DNA from: Clostridiales bacterium
GTDB taxonomy: Bacteria > Bacillota > Clostridia > Oscillospirales > Oscillospiraceae
Direction of reading: 5' to 3'
NCBI GenBank assembly: GCA_019421975.1
Contig: JAHZEE010000077.1
Span: forward strand, 1 to 7,641
Length of the DNA stretch: 7,641 bases
Below the pieces are notes generated by a model. That model saw nothing but the letters and a program-made list of their open reading frames with translations. It was not told the DNA's origin and searched no databases. Made by a program: the position numbers and the translations under genes. This document shows, in pieces, positions 1-6,822 of this stretch; the first letter of the stretch is position 1; every line of letters starts with the position of its first letter.

Positions 1-49
1 TGAGATTGCAGCAGTCCATGTTTTTGTGGACGCAGTTGTCGCCGGCTGA
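1..49 (+). CDS. C-terminal end of a probable Asp23/Gls24-family protein (partial)
   Basis: Only 15 codons and a TGA stop (47-49) are inside the window; the frame begins at base 2. The visible tail reads EIAAVHVFVDAVVAG. Alternating hydrophobic residues of this kind resemble the last beta strand of Asp23/Gls24 (DUF322, YloU-like) envelope stress proteins, which often end in a V-x-V-x-V-x-x-V pattern. In many Firmicutes the gene directly before fakA/yloV encodes such a protein, and here the gap to the next start is 28 bases, which suggests an operon. The assignment rests on context plus a very short peptide, so the family call is tentative; that a coding frame ends here is more likely than its exact identity. 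Confidence 0.5.
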   Translation, partial: EIAAVHVFVDAVVAG

Positions 50-77
50 TTGGCTGCGGCATTCGGAGGTGTAAAAA

Positions 78-1706
78 TTGATAAGTACAATGGATGGAGC
101 ACAGCTTTGCTCCATGATGAGGAACGCGGCGGCCTGTGTGGAACAGCACAAGCAGCAGATCAATGAACTCAATGTCTTCCCGGTGCCGGACGGCGACACC
201 GGAACCAATATGAGCCTGACGCTCTGCGCGGCGGCGACCGATCTTCAGAGCGCCGGCGCGCTTTCGCTCGGGGCGGTCGCCGGCGCCGCTGCCTCAGCGC
301 TGCTGCGCGGCGCGCGCGGCAATTCCGGCGTCATCACTTCCCTTCTGTTTCGCGGCTTTGCCAAGTATCTGAAGGGGCTCGAGTGCGCCGACGGCTATCA
401 GTTTGCCGCCGCCCTGTCCGAGGGTGTGGAGACCGCCTACAAGGCCGTCATGAAGCCGGCCGAGGGCACCATCCTGACCGTCTCCCGCGTCTGCGCGGAG
501 AAGGCGCTGGAGGAGGCGGTGCAGAACCGCTCGCTGGAGCATGTCCTGGAGTTCTGCCTCTCGGCCAGCAGGACGGCGCTGGAGGAGACGGTCAACCAGA
601 ATCCGGTGCTCAAGAAGGCCGGCGTGGTCGATGCCGGCGGCATGGGATTCTTCTACATCCTGGAGGGAATGCTCAAGGGACTCCGCGGCGAGGTGGTCGA
701 GGTCGACCTGTCCGGCCAGGCGCCCAAGGCGGCGGCCGATTTCACCGAGTTTGCCACAGAGGACATCACCTTCGGCTACTGCACAGAGTTTATCGTCTCC
801 CGTGAGAACGACAAGGACCCGGAGCTGCTGCGCAGCTTTCTGGGCGAGCTGGGCGACAGCCTGGTGCTGGTTGCCGACGACGAGATCATCAAGGTCCATG
901 TCCACACCAACCACCCCGGCGCCGCGCTGGAGGAGGCGCTCACCTACGGCGGCTTTGTCACAGTCAAGGTGGAAAACATGCGGCTGCAGCACACGGAAAA
1001 GGTGATGGATGCCCAGGAGCTCAAGCCGGCCGAAACGGCCGCGCCGGAGAAGAAATACGGCATCGTCACAGTCTGTTCCGGCGCCGGCATCCGCTCTGTC
1101 TTTGCCGACCTCGGCGTCGACGGCTTTGTGGAGGGCGGCCAGACCATGAACCCCTCCACCGAAGACATTCTTCAGCAGATCAACCGCACGCCGGCAGAGA
1201 TTGTGCTGGTGCTGCCCAACAACAAAAACATCATCATGGCCGCGCAGCAGACGATCCCGCTCACCGACAAGCAGGTGGTTGTCATCCCCACCACAACGGT
1301 CTGTCAGGGCATCACGGCCCTTCTGAATTTTGATGCGGCGCTGGATCTTGAGGCCAATGAGGACGCCATGACCGAGGCCATGCAGGCCGTGTCCACCATC
1401 CAGATCACCTATGCCGCCCGGAATTCCGACTTTGACGGCGTGCAGATCCGCGAGGGGGACTACCTGGCCCTGTACAACGGCGCGCTGCTGGCCACCAACG
1501 CAGATCTGTCTGAGCTGCTGCAGGCCGTGGCCGCGCGGGTGGACGCCGACGGCAAGGAATATATCACCGTGTTCTGCGGCGCAGATACCTCTGCGGCACA
1601 GAAGGAGCTGGCACAGTCCATCTTCCAGGGCATCTGCACCGATGCAGAGATCAGCGTGATCGACGGCGGTCAGCCGGTCTATTACTTCCTGATCTCCGCA
1701 GAATAG
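78..1706 (+). CDS. fakA: Fatty acid kinase ATP-binding subunit FakA (DAK2/YloV family)
   Basis: This 542-residue protein has the full FakA/YloV layout. FakA phosphorylates fatty acids held by a DegV-type FakB partner in the cytosol, feeding acyl-phosphate to phospholipid synthesis. Residues 1-200 form the DAK2 (DhaL-like) nucleotide domain: VFPVPDGDTGTNM at 33-45 carries the metal-binding Asp38 and Asp40, RGARGNSGV lies at 77-85 and AGVVDAGGMG at 181-190. A middle domain has Cys235, His274 and His276, matching the zinc ligands described in Staphylococcus FakA. Residues about 327-540 form the DegV-like C-terminal domain. The start is TTG at 78: GGAGG at 65-69 sits 8 bases upstream, whereas the in-frame ATG at 90 is too far from it, and family members begin in the same place relative to the T-x-D-G motif. 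It probably shares a transcript with the gene before it. No fakB or recG lies in the window; transcription ends at the hairpin just downstream. Confidence 0.93.
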   Translation: MISTMDGAQLCSMMRNAAACVEQHKQQINELNVFPVPDGDTGTNMSLTLCAAATDLQSAGALSLGAVAGAAASALLRGARGNSGVITSLLFRGFAKYLKGLECADGYQFAAALSEGVETAYKAVMKPAEGTILTVSRVCAEKALEEAVQNRSLEHVLEFCLSASRTALEETVNQNPVLKKAGVVDAGGMGFFYILEGMLKGLRGEVVEVDLSGQAPKAAADFTEFATEDITFGYCTEFIVSRENDKDPELLRSFLGELGDSLVLVADDEIIKVHVHTNHPGAALEEALTYGGFVTVKVENMRLQHTEKVMDAQELKPAETAAPEKKYGIVTVCSGAGIRSVFADLGVDGFVEGGQTMNPSTEDILQQINRTPAEIVLVLPNNKNIIMAAQQTIPLTDKQVVVIPTTTVCQGITALLNFDAALDLEANEDAMTEAMQAVSTIQITYAARNSDFDGVQIREGDYLALYNGALLATNADLSELLQAVAARVDADGKEYITVFCGADTSAAQKELAQSIFQGICTDAEISVIDGGQPVYYFLISAE

Positions 1707-1714
1707 TCAAGGGT

Positions 1715-1753
1715 AAAAAAAAGAGGAACCGGAATTCCGGTTCCTCTTTTTTT
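1715..1753. terminator. Bidirectional intrinsic terminator between convergent genes
   Basis: A perfect inverted repeat has arms GAGGAACCGGAA (1723-1734) and TTCCGGTTCCTC (1735-1746). It is flanked by eight A residues (1715-1722) on the left and seven T residues (1747-1753) on the right, so each strand reads as a GC-rich hairpin followed by a U tract. It serves the plus-strand fakA gene and the minus-strand lysozyme gene, whose TAA stop (1752-1754) overlaps the end of the T tract. The arms meet without spare bases, so the real loop must open the central AT pairs. Confidence 0.93.
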
Positions 1754-3770
1754 ACTGCTCTGCGTAGTTCACAAACGACAGGTTCAAATCCACCTCGCCG
1801 TCGATGCCGTCCACCTGGCCGCTGGAGGTGTACTGCCACATCTGGAAATTGTAGTGGAAGGTGGGTGCATCTGCGTATTCCGCCAGCCACAGATCGTACT
1901 GGTCGATCTGCCGCAGGTCATATTTCAGATACCCCGTGTTGAGAGAGACATAGACCATCGGCTCATAGCCGGCCGCCGCCACGGCCTCACAGAACGCATT
2001 GGCGCATGCGCCCAGGGTGTCGGTGTCCAGATTGTCTGCGCGGGCATTGCTCTTTCCAATGACCTCCCAGTCAAAGACGACGGGAAAGGAGATCTCGTAT
2101 CCCTCGATTCGCTCCAGCAGATAGGCGGCCTCCTCCTCTGCCTCCTCCACGGAGATCGCCTGCGAGAAGAAATAGACGCCGACCTCCAGCCCTGCGTCCA
2201 GCGCGCCCTCGATGTTCTGCTCAAAATGGGTGTCCTCATAGAGCGCGCCGTTTCCATAGCCGCGGCCGCCCACGCGGATCATGGCAAAGTCCACGCCGGA
2301 CGCCTTCACCGCCTCCCAGTCAATCTCCCGCTGGAACTGGGACACATCCACGCCCGCAAGGGTCTGTACCTGGTCGGAGTGATATCCGATCTTCCCGTCC
2401 TCCCACTGGAACAGCGCCGCGTCATACTGGTTGGCCGCAACGCCGGGCAGAATGTCCAGCGTATGCGAGCCGAAGGTGATCACATGCGCCGGCACATCCA
2501 TCTTGTTGATCTGCCAGACAATCTTGCTGATCTCCGCTCTGGAGATGGATTTGTCCGGACTGTAGACCCGCTGGCCGTTGACCAGCGAGCCCTCCACAAC
2601 GCCGGCCTCATAGAGCGCCAGCACGGCGGGGTCTGTGGTGTCTGCAAAGACAGAGCTGCCCGTCGGTGCGTCCAGCTGCAGCGCCGCGGCGGCAATCCTT
2701 GCAATCTCCAGCCGCGTGGCTGCCGCGTCCAGGCTCGGAATCTCTCCCTGGGCCACAATTCCCTCGCCAATGGCCAAATCCAGGTAGCCGCTGGCCCAGT
2801 GGCTTCCGGTGGCCGGCTGCTCTGGATAGTTGGCGGCCACCAGGATCAGCTTGAGCGCCTGGCCATAGGTGACCTGGCCCGTCGGGCGGAAGGTTCCATC
2901 CGTATAGCCGTCGATCACATTGTCCTGGTAGAGCGCGGCCACATAGCTGTAATACCACGCGCTGGTGGGGACATCAGAAAAGGGCGACTGCTCGTTGATC
3001 TTCCACTTGGCCTGCACCTTTCGGTCCTGCCCGGCAATCGACGACGCGCTCAGCTGGGTGCCGTCCTCCAGATACCAGCCCAAAAATTCGCAGTGTGTCC
3101 GGCTGGCGGTCGGGAGCGTCCCATAGGCGCTGTCCGTCTGGAAGCATACAATGTCATTTTCCACCGTGCCGCCGGCCGCATCCAGAATGAGATATGTATA
3201 GTCCGGCGAATCGCCGTCCCCATAGTCGCCGTAGAGCAGCAGCTTCGCCTCGTCAATCCGGCGTCCGATCAGGTGCTCGTCCACCGCGGTTCCCACATGG
3301 CTCCAGATGACCATGGCGTCGACCACCTCAAGGTCCGTGCAGTTGGAGAGGCCCCGAATCAGGCAGCTGGCAAACCGATAGTCGGGATCCATCCACTCCG
3401 CGCCCAGGGTATAGGTAAAGCTGACCAGGGCGTCGAACTGCGTCTGGCTGCAGGTGATATTCTGCTGCTGCAAAAAGTCATTCACCTGCTGCTCTGTTGT
3501 CTGAAGCGCCTCGAGCATCAGCGCCTCCGCAGCCTCCTCTGTGATGCCATCCGGATACGCTCCTGCGTCGCAGGCGGTGCCGTACCCAATATACCACTTG
3601 CCGCCGCTGGAGTACATGGTGGGAGAAAAGCTCTCATAGTTCTGAATAAAGGCGATCCCTCGCTCGCTGGTCTGCAGCGCCTGTGCCTCTGTTGCCGCGG
3701 CTGCACTGCCCAATGTCAGCAGCATACAGACCGCCAGCATCGCCGAGATGATCCTCTTTCGTATTGTCAA
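1752..3770 (-). CDS. Secreted dual lysozyme: GH24 + InlB-like repeat + three SLH + GH25
   Basis: A 672-residue exported muramidase expected to cleave the MurNAc-GlcNAc bond of peptidoglycan. In order: a signal peptide (about 1-31, RKR then a hydrophobic run ending in small residues); a GH24 phage-type lysozyme domain (about 32-181) with candidate acid Glu46, WYIGYGT and GRRIDEAKLL; a Listeria/Bacteroides-type (InlB/Flg_new-like) repeat (about 191-257) with FLGWYLEDG; three SLH modules (about 262-313, 322-366, 372-424) that would tether it to wall polymers; a linker; and a GH25 domain (473-671) with VDVSQFQ (Asp475), FDWE (Asp567, Glu569) and a late D-x-N (Asp661). SLH2 and SLH3 keep TRLE/SRAE, while SLH1 has TYGQ. 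The TTG start at 3770 is chosen because AAAGGAG sits 7 bases upstream; ATGs at 3797 and 3788 lack a ribosome site and would add a poor leader. It has its own promoter and lies between terminators, so it looks monocistronic. Likely a cell-wall remodelling enzyme; role in growth, sporulation or competition is unknown. Confidence 0.9.
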   Translation of the reverse strand: MTIRKRIISAMLAVCMLLTLGSAAAATEAQALQTSERGIAFIQNYESFSPTMYSSGGKWYIGYGTACDAGAYPDGITEEAAEALMLEALQTTEQQVNDFLQQQNITCSQTQFDALVSFTYTLGAEWMDPDYRFASCLIRGLSNCTDLEVVDAMVIWSHVGTAVDEHLIGRRIDEAKLLLYGDYGDGDSPDYTYLILDAAGGTVENDIVCFQTDSAYGTLPTASRTHCEFLGWYLEDGTQLSASSIAGQDRKVQAKWKINEQSPFSDVPTSAWYYSYVAALYQDNVIDGYTDGTFRPTGQVTYGQALKLILVAANYPEQPATGSHWASGYLDLAIGEGIVAQGEIPSLDAAATRLEIARIAAAALQLDAPTGSSVFADTTDPAVLALYEAGVVEGSLVNGQRVYSPDKSISRAEISKIVWQINKMDVPAHVITFGSHTLDILPGVAANQYDAALFQWEDGKIGYHSDQVQTLAGVDVSQFQREIDWEAVKASGVDFAMIRVGGRGYGNGALYEDTHFEQNIEGALDAGLEVGVYFFSQAISVEEAEEEAAYLLERIEGYEISFPVVFDWEVIGKSNARADNLDTDTLGACANAFCEAVAAAGYEPMVYVSLNTGYLKYDLRQIDQYDLWLAEYADAPTFHYNFQMWQYTSSGQVDGIDGEVDLNLSFVNYAEQ

Positions 3771-3777
3771 AATAAAG

Positions 3778-3784
3778 CTCCTTT
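3778..3784 (-). promoter_or_regulatory. Ribosome binding site fixing a TTG start
   Basis: The minus strand reads AAAGGAG here, 7 bases before TTG at 3770. It lies inside the longer frame that opens with ATG at 3797, so it argues that translation begins at the TTG and that the nine codons upstream are leader. The resulting N-terminus, MTIRKR followed by a hydrophobic stretch, is a normal signal peptide. Confidence 0.75.
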
Positions 3785-3826
3785 CCATTGTCCGCATTAT
3801 GAGCTGTCCGGGCCTATAATGTCGAT

Positions 3827-3855
3827 ATTATAACAGCCATCTGAGAAAATGACAA
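3827..3855 (-). promoter_or_regulatory. Sigma-A-type promoter of the lysozyme gene
   Basis: On the minus strand a -35 box TTGTCA (3850-3855; one mismatch to TTGACA) and a perfect -10 box TATAAT (3827-3832) are separated by 17 bases. Transcription would start near 3820, giving a leader of about 50 bases to the TTG start. The -10 box forms half of an inverted repeat, TATAAT/ATTATA (3815-3832), a possible operator. Confidence 0.8.
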
Positions 3856-3873
3856 GTCCGCCCCCCAAGATAG

Positions 3874-3904
3874 AAAAAATCCCCAGTGCAGCGCACTGGG
3901 GATT
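3874..3904 (-). terminator. Intrinsic terminator of htrA
   Basis: On the minus strand the arms AATCCCCAGTGC and GCACTGGGGATT (3893-3904 and 3878-3889) close a three-base loop, and the hairpin runs into a U tract (A residues 3874-3879 on the plus strand). It lies 20 bases past the htrA stop and before the lysozyme promoter, separating the two genes. Confidence 0.9.
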
Positions 3905-3923
3905 GAAACGATAAAGTTAAAAG

Positions 3924-5234
3924 TTAGTTGAACAGGCCCCAGGGGAAATCCGACATTCCGTCCTGCTGCGAGCCACTTTGAACCGGCGCCTGGCTGGTCT
4001 GGCTGGAGGTGGTCTGCGCATCCGGCTTCTTCTCATCCAGTGTCAGGTTCAGCGTCTGATAGCTTCCGGTGCGGTACACCGTCACCGACATGGCGTCGCC
4101 GGCCTTCCGCTGAGAGAGCTCGCTGGCCAGATCCGTGTAGGACAGGACAGCCGCATCGTCGACCGCTGTGATAATGTCACCGGCCTTCATCCCGGCCTTC
4201 TCCGAACAGCTGCCCGTGTTGACGCTGTCCACATAGACGCCCATCGGCAGGCTGTAGGCAGAGGCCGTCATCTGGTTGAGATCCCGTACCACAATGCCCA
4301 GGCTGGGTCTGCCCTGCACATAGCCGTACTGCATCAGATCATAGGCAATGTCCATCGCATCGTTGATGGGGATTGCAAAGCCCAGGCCCTCAATCTCGTC
4401 GCTGGCATATTTGGCCGAGGTAATTCCGATCACATTGCCGTCCATATCCAGCAGCGGGCCGCCGGAGTTGCCCGGATTGATCGCCGCATCGGTCTGCAGC
4501 ATATTGATGGGAGTGCCATCGGTGTTGATGGTGCGGTCCAGCGCGCTCACATAGCCCACGGTCATGGAGTAGGTCAGCTCCCCCAGGGGGTTGCCGATCG
4601 CCGCCACCATCTCGCCCACCTTCAGCTGATCCGAGTCGCCGATGGAGGCCGCCTGCAGGCCTGTCGCGTCGATCTTTAAAAGGGCCACATCGTTGGCCGC
4701 ATCCTCGCCGACCAATGTGGCCGTGTAGGTACTGCCGTCATAGAGCGACACCTGGATTTCGTCGCTTCCCTCCACCACATGGCAGTTGGTGAGAATATAG
4801 CCGTCAGTGGAGAGAATGAAGCCGGTACCTGCCGCCGCGCTGGAGGACGCCTGGCCAAAGACATTGACATTGGTGGTGGCCCGAATGCCAACTACACTGT
4901 TGACCGTGTTTTCGTAGACCTCATCCGGTGTCAGCGATTTGTTGTGATCGTTGGTGTTTACCACCAGCGGGTTCTGCGCGCTTTTCTCCTGCTGCTGCAC
5001 CTGATTCACGGTCGGCTGCGTGTCGTAGGCGCCTGAAAAGTGCAGCACACCGGACATGGCCGCGCCGCCTGTCACACCGCCAACCATTGCGCAGGCCAGT
5101 GCAACCGCCACAATTTTGGGCCCGGTCATCCCCTTATGGCGCCTTTTCTCTCTGGCGGCTGGGGCGGACTCCTGTACAGGCTGCGTCCTGGCCAGATCCT
5201 GCTGTTCCATATTCTCTCGATCCTGGTATTCCAT
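3924..5234 (-). CDS. htrA: Membrane-anchored HtrA/DegP-type serine protease with one PDZ domain
   Basis: A 436-residue HtrA-family protease that degrades misfolded exported proteins on the outer face of the membrane. Residues 1-38 are a charged cytoplasmic tail, about 40-63 a single membrane segment rich in Ala, Gly and Val, and 70-100 a Gln/Asn-rich linker. The trypsin-like domain (about 104-300) has all three catalytic residues: His152 in TNCHVV, Asp182 in NDVALLKI and Ser257 in NPGNSGGPL. One PDZ domain follows (about 312-400; GVYVDSV, AGMKAGDIITAVD), then a Ser/Gln-rich tail ending in FPWGLFN. This matches the usual Firmicutes HtrA layout and length. The ATG at 5234 is supported by GGAGG (5242-5246) 7 bases upstream. 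The gene lies 90 bases downstream of the PerM-family gene with no terminator seen between them, so it could be co-transcribed, though a weak promoter candidate sits in the gap. Its 3' end has a strong terminator. Confidence 0.95.
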   Translation of the reverse strand: MEYQDRENMEQQDLARTQPVQESAPAAREKRRHKGMTGPKIVAVALACAMVGGVTGGAAMSGVLHFSGAYDTQPTVNQVQQQEKSAQNPLVVNTNDHNKSLTPDEVYENTVNSVVGIRATTNVNVFGQASSSAAAGTGFILSTDGYILTNCHVVEGSDEIQVSLYDGSTYTATLVGEDAANDVALLKIDATGLQAASIGDSDQLKVGEMVAAIGNPLGELTYSMTVGYVSALDRTINTDGTPINMLQTDAAINPGNSGGPLLDMDGNVIGITSAKYASDEIEGLGFAIPINDAMDIAYDLMQYGYVQGRPSLGIVVRDLNQMTASAYSLPMGVYVDSVNTGSCSEKAGMKAGDIITAVDDAAVLSYTDLASELSQRKAGDAMSVTVYRTGSYQTLNLTLDEKKPDAQTTSSQTSQAPVQSGSQQDGMSDFPWGLFN

Positions 5235-5266
5235 AATGACCCCTCCGTCATCTTTGTTTTGGTGCC

Positions 5267-5294
5267 ATTATCATATCGATAAAATATGTCTTAA
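5267..5294 (-). promoter_or_regulatory. Possible promoter of htrA (weak)
   Basis: In the AT-rich gap before htrA the minus strand offers TTAAGA (5289-5294), a 16-base spacer and GATAAT (5267-5272). A CATAT/ATATG inverted repeat (5272-5276 and 5284-5288) lies in the spacer and could be an operator. The match to consensus is moderate. Read-through from the upstream membrane-protein gene is an equally good explanation of htrA expression. Confidence 0.4.
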
Positions 5295-5324
5295 GTGTGA
5301 CAAAAATCATAACGAATTTAAAAT

Positions 5325-6479
5325 TCAATCGTTTTGCAAAAGTTCGCCAATTTCCTCAAAGAGCATCTGCAGGTCCGCAATCATCCCGTCAAAAAAGCCG
5401 CCGCGCTTCATCTCCACCACCATCAGGAACAGGGCCGGCACAAAGACCATGCCCAGAATGCCGCCCCACACCATGCCCACATAAATGCACAGGAGGGAGA
5501 GCACCGTCGGCAGGCCGGTCTGACCGCCGACAATTTTGGGTTCCAGCAGCTTCCGGCCCAAAAACACCACAAAGGTGATGACAAACAGCAGCGCCGCCTT
5601 CTGGAAATCTCCTGCCAGCAGCACAATGCAGCCCCAGGGGATCAAAACGGTTCCGGCTCCCAGAATCGGAATAAAATCCACAATGCAGACCACCGCTGCA
5701 ATCAAGATCGCAAACGGCTGGCCGTAAAATGCCAGACTGACCCCTGCAATCACGCCCACGCCGGCCGAGAGAATAAACTCCGCCCGAAAGTAGCCATAAA
5801 ACGCCTTCCTGGCCGCCCCGCGCATAATGCTGAGCTTCTTCTGCACCGTCTGCGGCACAATCCGCGCATAGATCCGGTGCAGGCCCGGATAGTCCGTCAT
5901 CATATAAAAGGTGGCCAGCAAAAAGACAATGGTGGAGATGGCAAAGTTGACCACCCCCGCCAGCATTCCCTCCGCCTGCTCCACCGCGGGGAACGACAGC
6001 TGCGCCAGGCGCTGCTCCAGCCACTGCAGCGCCCACAGGACCACCTGCTCAATCTTGTCGCTGATGGCCGCAACGGTCTGCGAGCTCCACCCCAGGAGAT
6101 TGGCCAGCTGCGCAGCGGAGTTCTGCAGGGTGGCGATGACATCCAACTCCATGGTGTCCCAATTTGCGACAAATCCGACCGCCTCCTGATAAATCCGGTA
6201 GATGGCCGCTCCAATCAGTGTGCCCACGATGAGCAGCAGCAACACGGAGATCAAAACAGATCCCACATTCCGCGTGGCGCCAAAGTGCCGCTGCAGCCAT
6301 TTGATCGGCACATTCAAAAGCCCCGCCACCAGATAGGCAACGACAAGCGGCAGCAGGATTGCAAAGACCAGGGAGCCAAAGAGCGCCACCAGAATCACCA
6401 CTGCAACAATGAGCCCAAACCGCAGCAGCAGCCTGCCGTGCATTCGCCGGCGCGCCTGCGACAAATCCTCCAATTCCAT
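5325..6479 (-). CDS. PerM/AI-2E transporter-family integral membrane protein
   Basis: A 384-residue polytopic membrane protein of the PerM/AI-2E exporter family (PF01594). Hydrophobic segments lie at about 19-56, 72-98, 177-194, 234-252, 255-288, 294-308 and 322-356. A long soluble stretch sits at about 99-175, as is usual for the family. The C-terminal half carries the conserved pattern DFIPILGAG (268-276), LLEPKIVGGQTGLP (311-324) and a Gly-rich last segment. Members are exporters of varied or unknown substrate; the sporulation protein YtvI belongs to the same superfamily and cannot be excluded. The ATG at 6479 is preferred over an in-frame ATG at 6575: GGAAGGGGG (6488-6496) lies just upstream of it, a promoter is found at 6510-6537, and the longer version would run through the terminator of the tRNA gene. 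Substrate is unknown. Confidence 0.88.
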   Translation of the reverse strand: MELEDLSQARRRMHGRLLLRFGLIVAVVILVALFGSLVFAILLPLVVAYLVAGLLNVPIKWLQRHFGATRNVGSVLISVLLLLIVGTLIGAAIYRIYQEAVGFVANWDTMELDVIATLQNSAAQLANLLGWSSQTVAAISDKIEQVVLWALQWLEQRLAQLSFPAVEQAEGMLAGVVNFAISTIVFLLATFYMMTDYPGLHRIYARIVPQTVQKKLSIMRGAARKAFYGYFRAEFILSAGVGVIAGVSLAFYGQPFAILIAAVVCIVDFIPILGAGTVLIPWGCIVLLAGDFQKAALLFVITFVVFLGRKLLEPKIVGGQTGLPTVLSLLCIYVGMVWGGILGMVFVPALFLMVVEMKRGGFFDGMIADLQMLFEEIGELLQND

Positions 6480-6509
6480 GCCGGATTCCCCCTTCCATCG
6501 GCTTCTTTT

Positions 6510-6537
6510 AGCATACCATATTCCGCCCATTTTACAA
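6510..6537 (-). promoter_or_regulatory. Candidate promoter of the PerM-family gene
   Basis: The minus strand has TTGTAA (6532-6537), a 16-base spacer and TATGCT (6510-6515), the latter preceded by TG-G as in an extended -10 element. It begins right after the second tRNA terminator and would give a leader of roughly 24 bases to the ATG at 6479. Each hexamer matches consensus at 4 of 6 positions. Confidence 0.5.
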
Positions 6538-6538
6538 G

Positions 6539-6569
6539 AAAAAATGTGATGCCCGCAATGGGCATCACA
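6539..6569 (-). terminator. Second (distal) terminator downstream of tRNA-Ser
   Basis: On the minus strand TGTGATGCCC (6560-6569) pairs with GGGCATCACA (6545-6554) over ten base pairs around a five-base loop. A run of six U follows (A residues 6539-6544 on the plus strand). It shields the PerM-family gene from tRNA transcription. Confidence 0.85.
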
Positions 6570-6578
6570 CCGCAACGC

Positions 6579-6612
6579 AAAAGCCCAGAAACCGCAAGGG
6601 CTTCTGGGCTTT
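6579..6612 (-). terminator. First terminator downstream of tRNA-Ser
   Basis: AAAGCCCAGAA (minus strand, 6602-6612) pairs with TTCTGGGCTTT (6580-6590) over 11 base pairs, closing a loop of about 11 bases, and four U in a row occur at the 3' side. It starts seven bases past the CCA end of the tRNA. Because AT pairs flank both arms, it could also act weakly on the plus strand. Confidence 0.75.
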
Positions 6613-6618
6613 CTTATC

Positions 6619-6710
6619 TGGCGGAGAGAAAGGGATTCGAACCCTTGAGACGCTATTAACGCCTACACGATTTCCAATCGTGCGCCTTCGACCAGCTCAG
6701 CCATCTCTCC
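6619..6710 (-). tRNA. tRNA-Ser, anticodon GGA
   Basis: A 92-base serine tRNA including an encoded CCA (6619-6621 as TGG on the plus strand). The acceptor stem GGAGAGA/TCTCTCC is seven pairs (6704-6710 with 6623-6629). The anticodon arm is CACGA-TTGGAAA-TCGTG with GGA at the anticodon position, reading UCC and UCU codons. A long variable arm with a GGCG/CGTC stem is typical of tRNA-Ser, and the T arm is AAGGG-TTCGAAT-CCCTT. It has its own promoter and two terminators, so it looks like a single-gene unit. No sign of an integrated element is seen at its 3' end. Confidence 0.97.
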
Positions 6711-6752
6711 ATGGCGCCATCGGCCTGTCTAATCCAGCCGGACAGCTTTGTT

Positions 6753-6781
6753 ATAATATATGATTTTGGGACGATTGTCAA
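6753..6781 (-). promoter_or_regulatory. Strong promoter of tRNA-Ser
   Basis: The minus strand has a perfect TTGACA (6776-6781), 17 bases of spacer and TATTAT (6753-6758, one mismatch to TATAAT). An A/T stretch AAAAATTTT lies upstream (about 6792-6800) and may act as an UP element, as is common at stable RNA promoters. Transcription would start near 6746, leaving a short leader for RNase P to remove; that leader contains a CTGTC/GACAG inverted repeat and the palindrome ATGGCGCCAT (6711-6720) at the mature 5' end. Confidence 0.85.
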
Positions 6782-6822
6782 GCATCCTCTAAAATTTTTA
6801 GTCGCAAAATTCGCAGCGTGTT

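Noticed and set aside
294..992. 232-codon minus-strand open frame inside fakA
   Set aside because: It is the complement of the conserved DAK2 region, with no ribosome site and no family resemblance.
1854..3833. 659-codon plus-strand open frame antisense to the lysozyme gene
   Set aside because: Its product is a low-complexity string rich in Arg, Gly, His and Leu with no recognisable domain. It mirrors the codon bias of the real gene, which shows a signal peptide, four domain types, a ribosome site, promoter and terminator.
6480..6575. N-terminal extension of the PerM-family protein to an ATG at 6575
   Set aside because: The extra 32 residues would be encoded across the tRNA terminator and upstream of the gene's own promoter, while the ATG at 6479 has a ribosome site and gives a family-typical N-terminus.
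5334..6659. 441-codon plus-strand open frame opposite the PerM-family gene and the tRNA
   Set aside because: The product is full of Gln, His, Asn and Arg repeats, as expected for the reverse complement of codons for hydrophobic residues, and it runs through two terminators into the tRNA gene.
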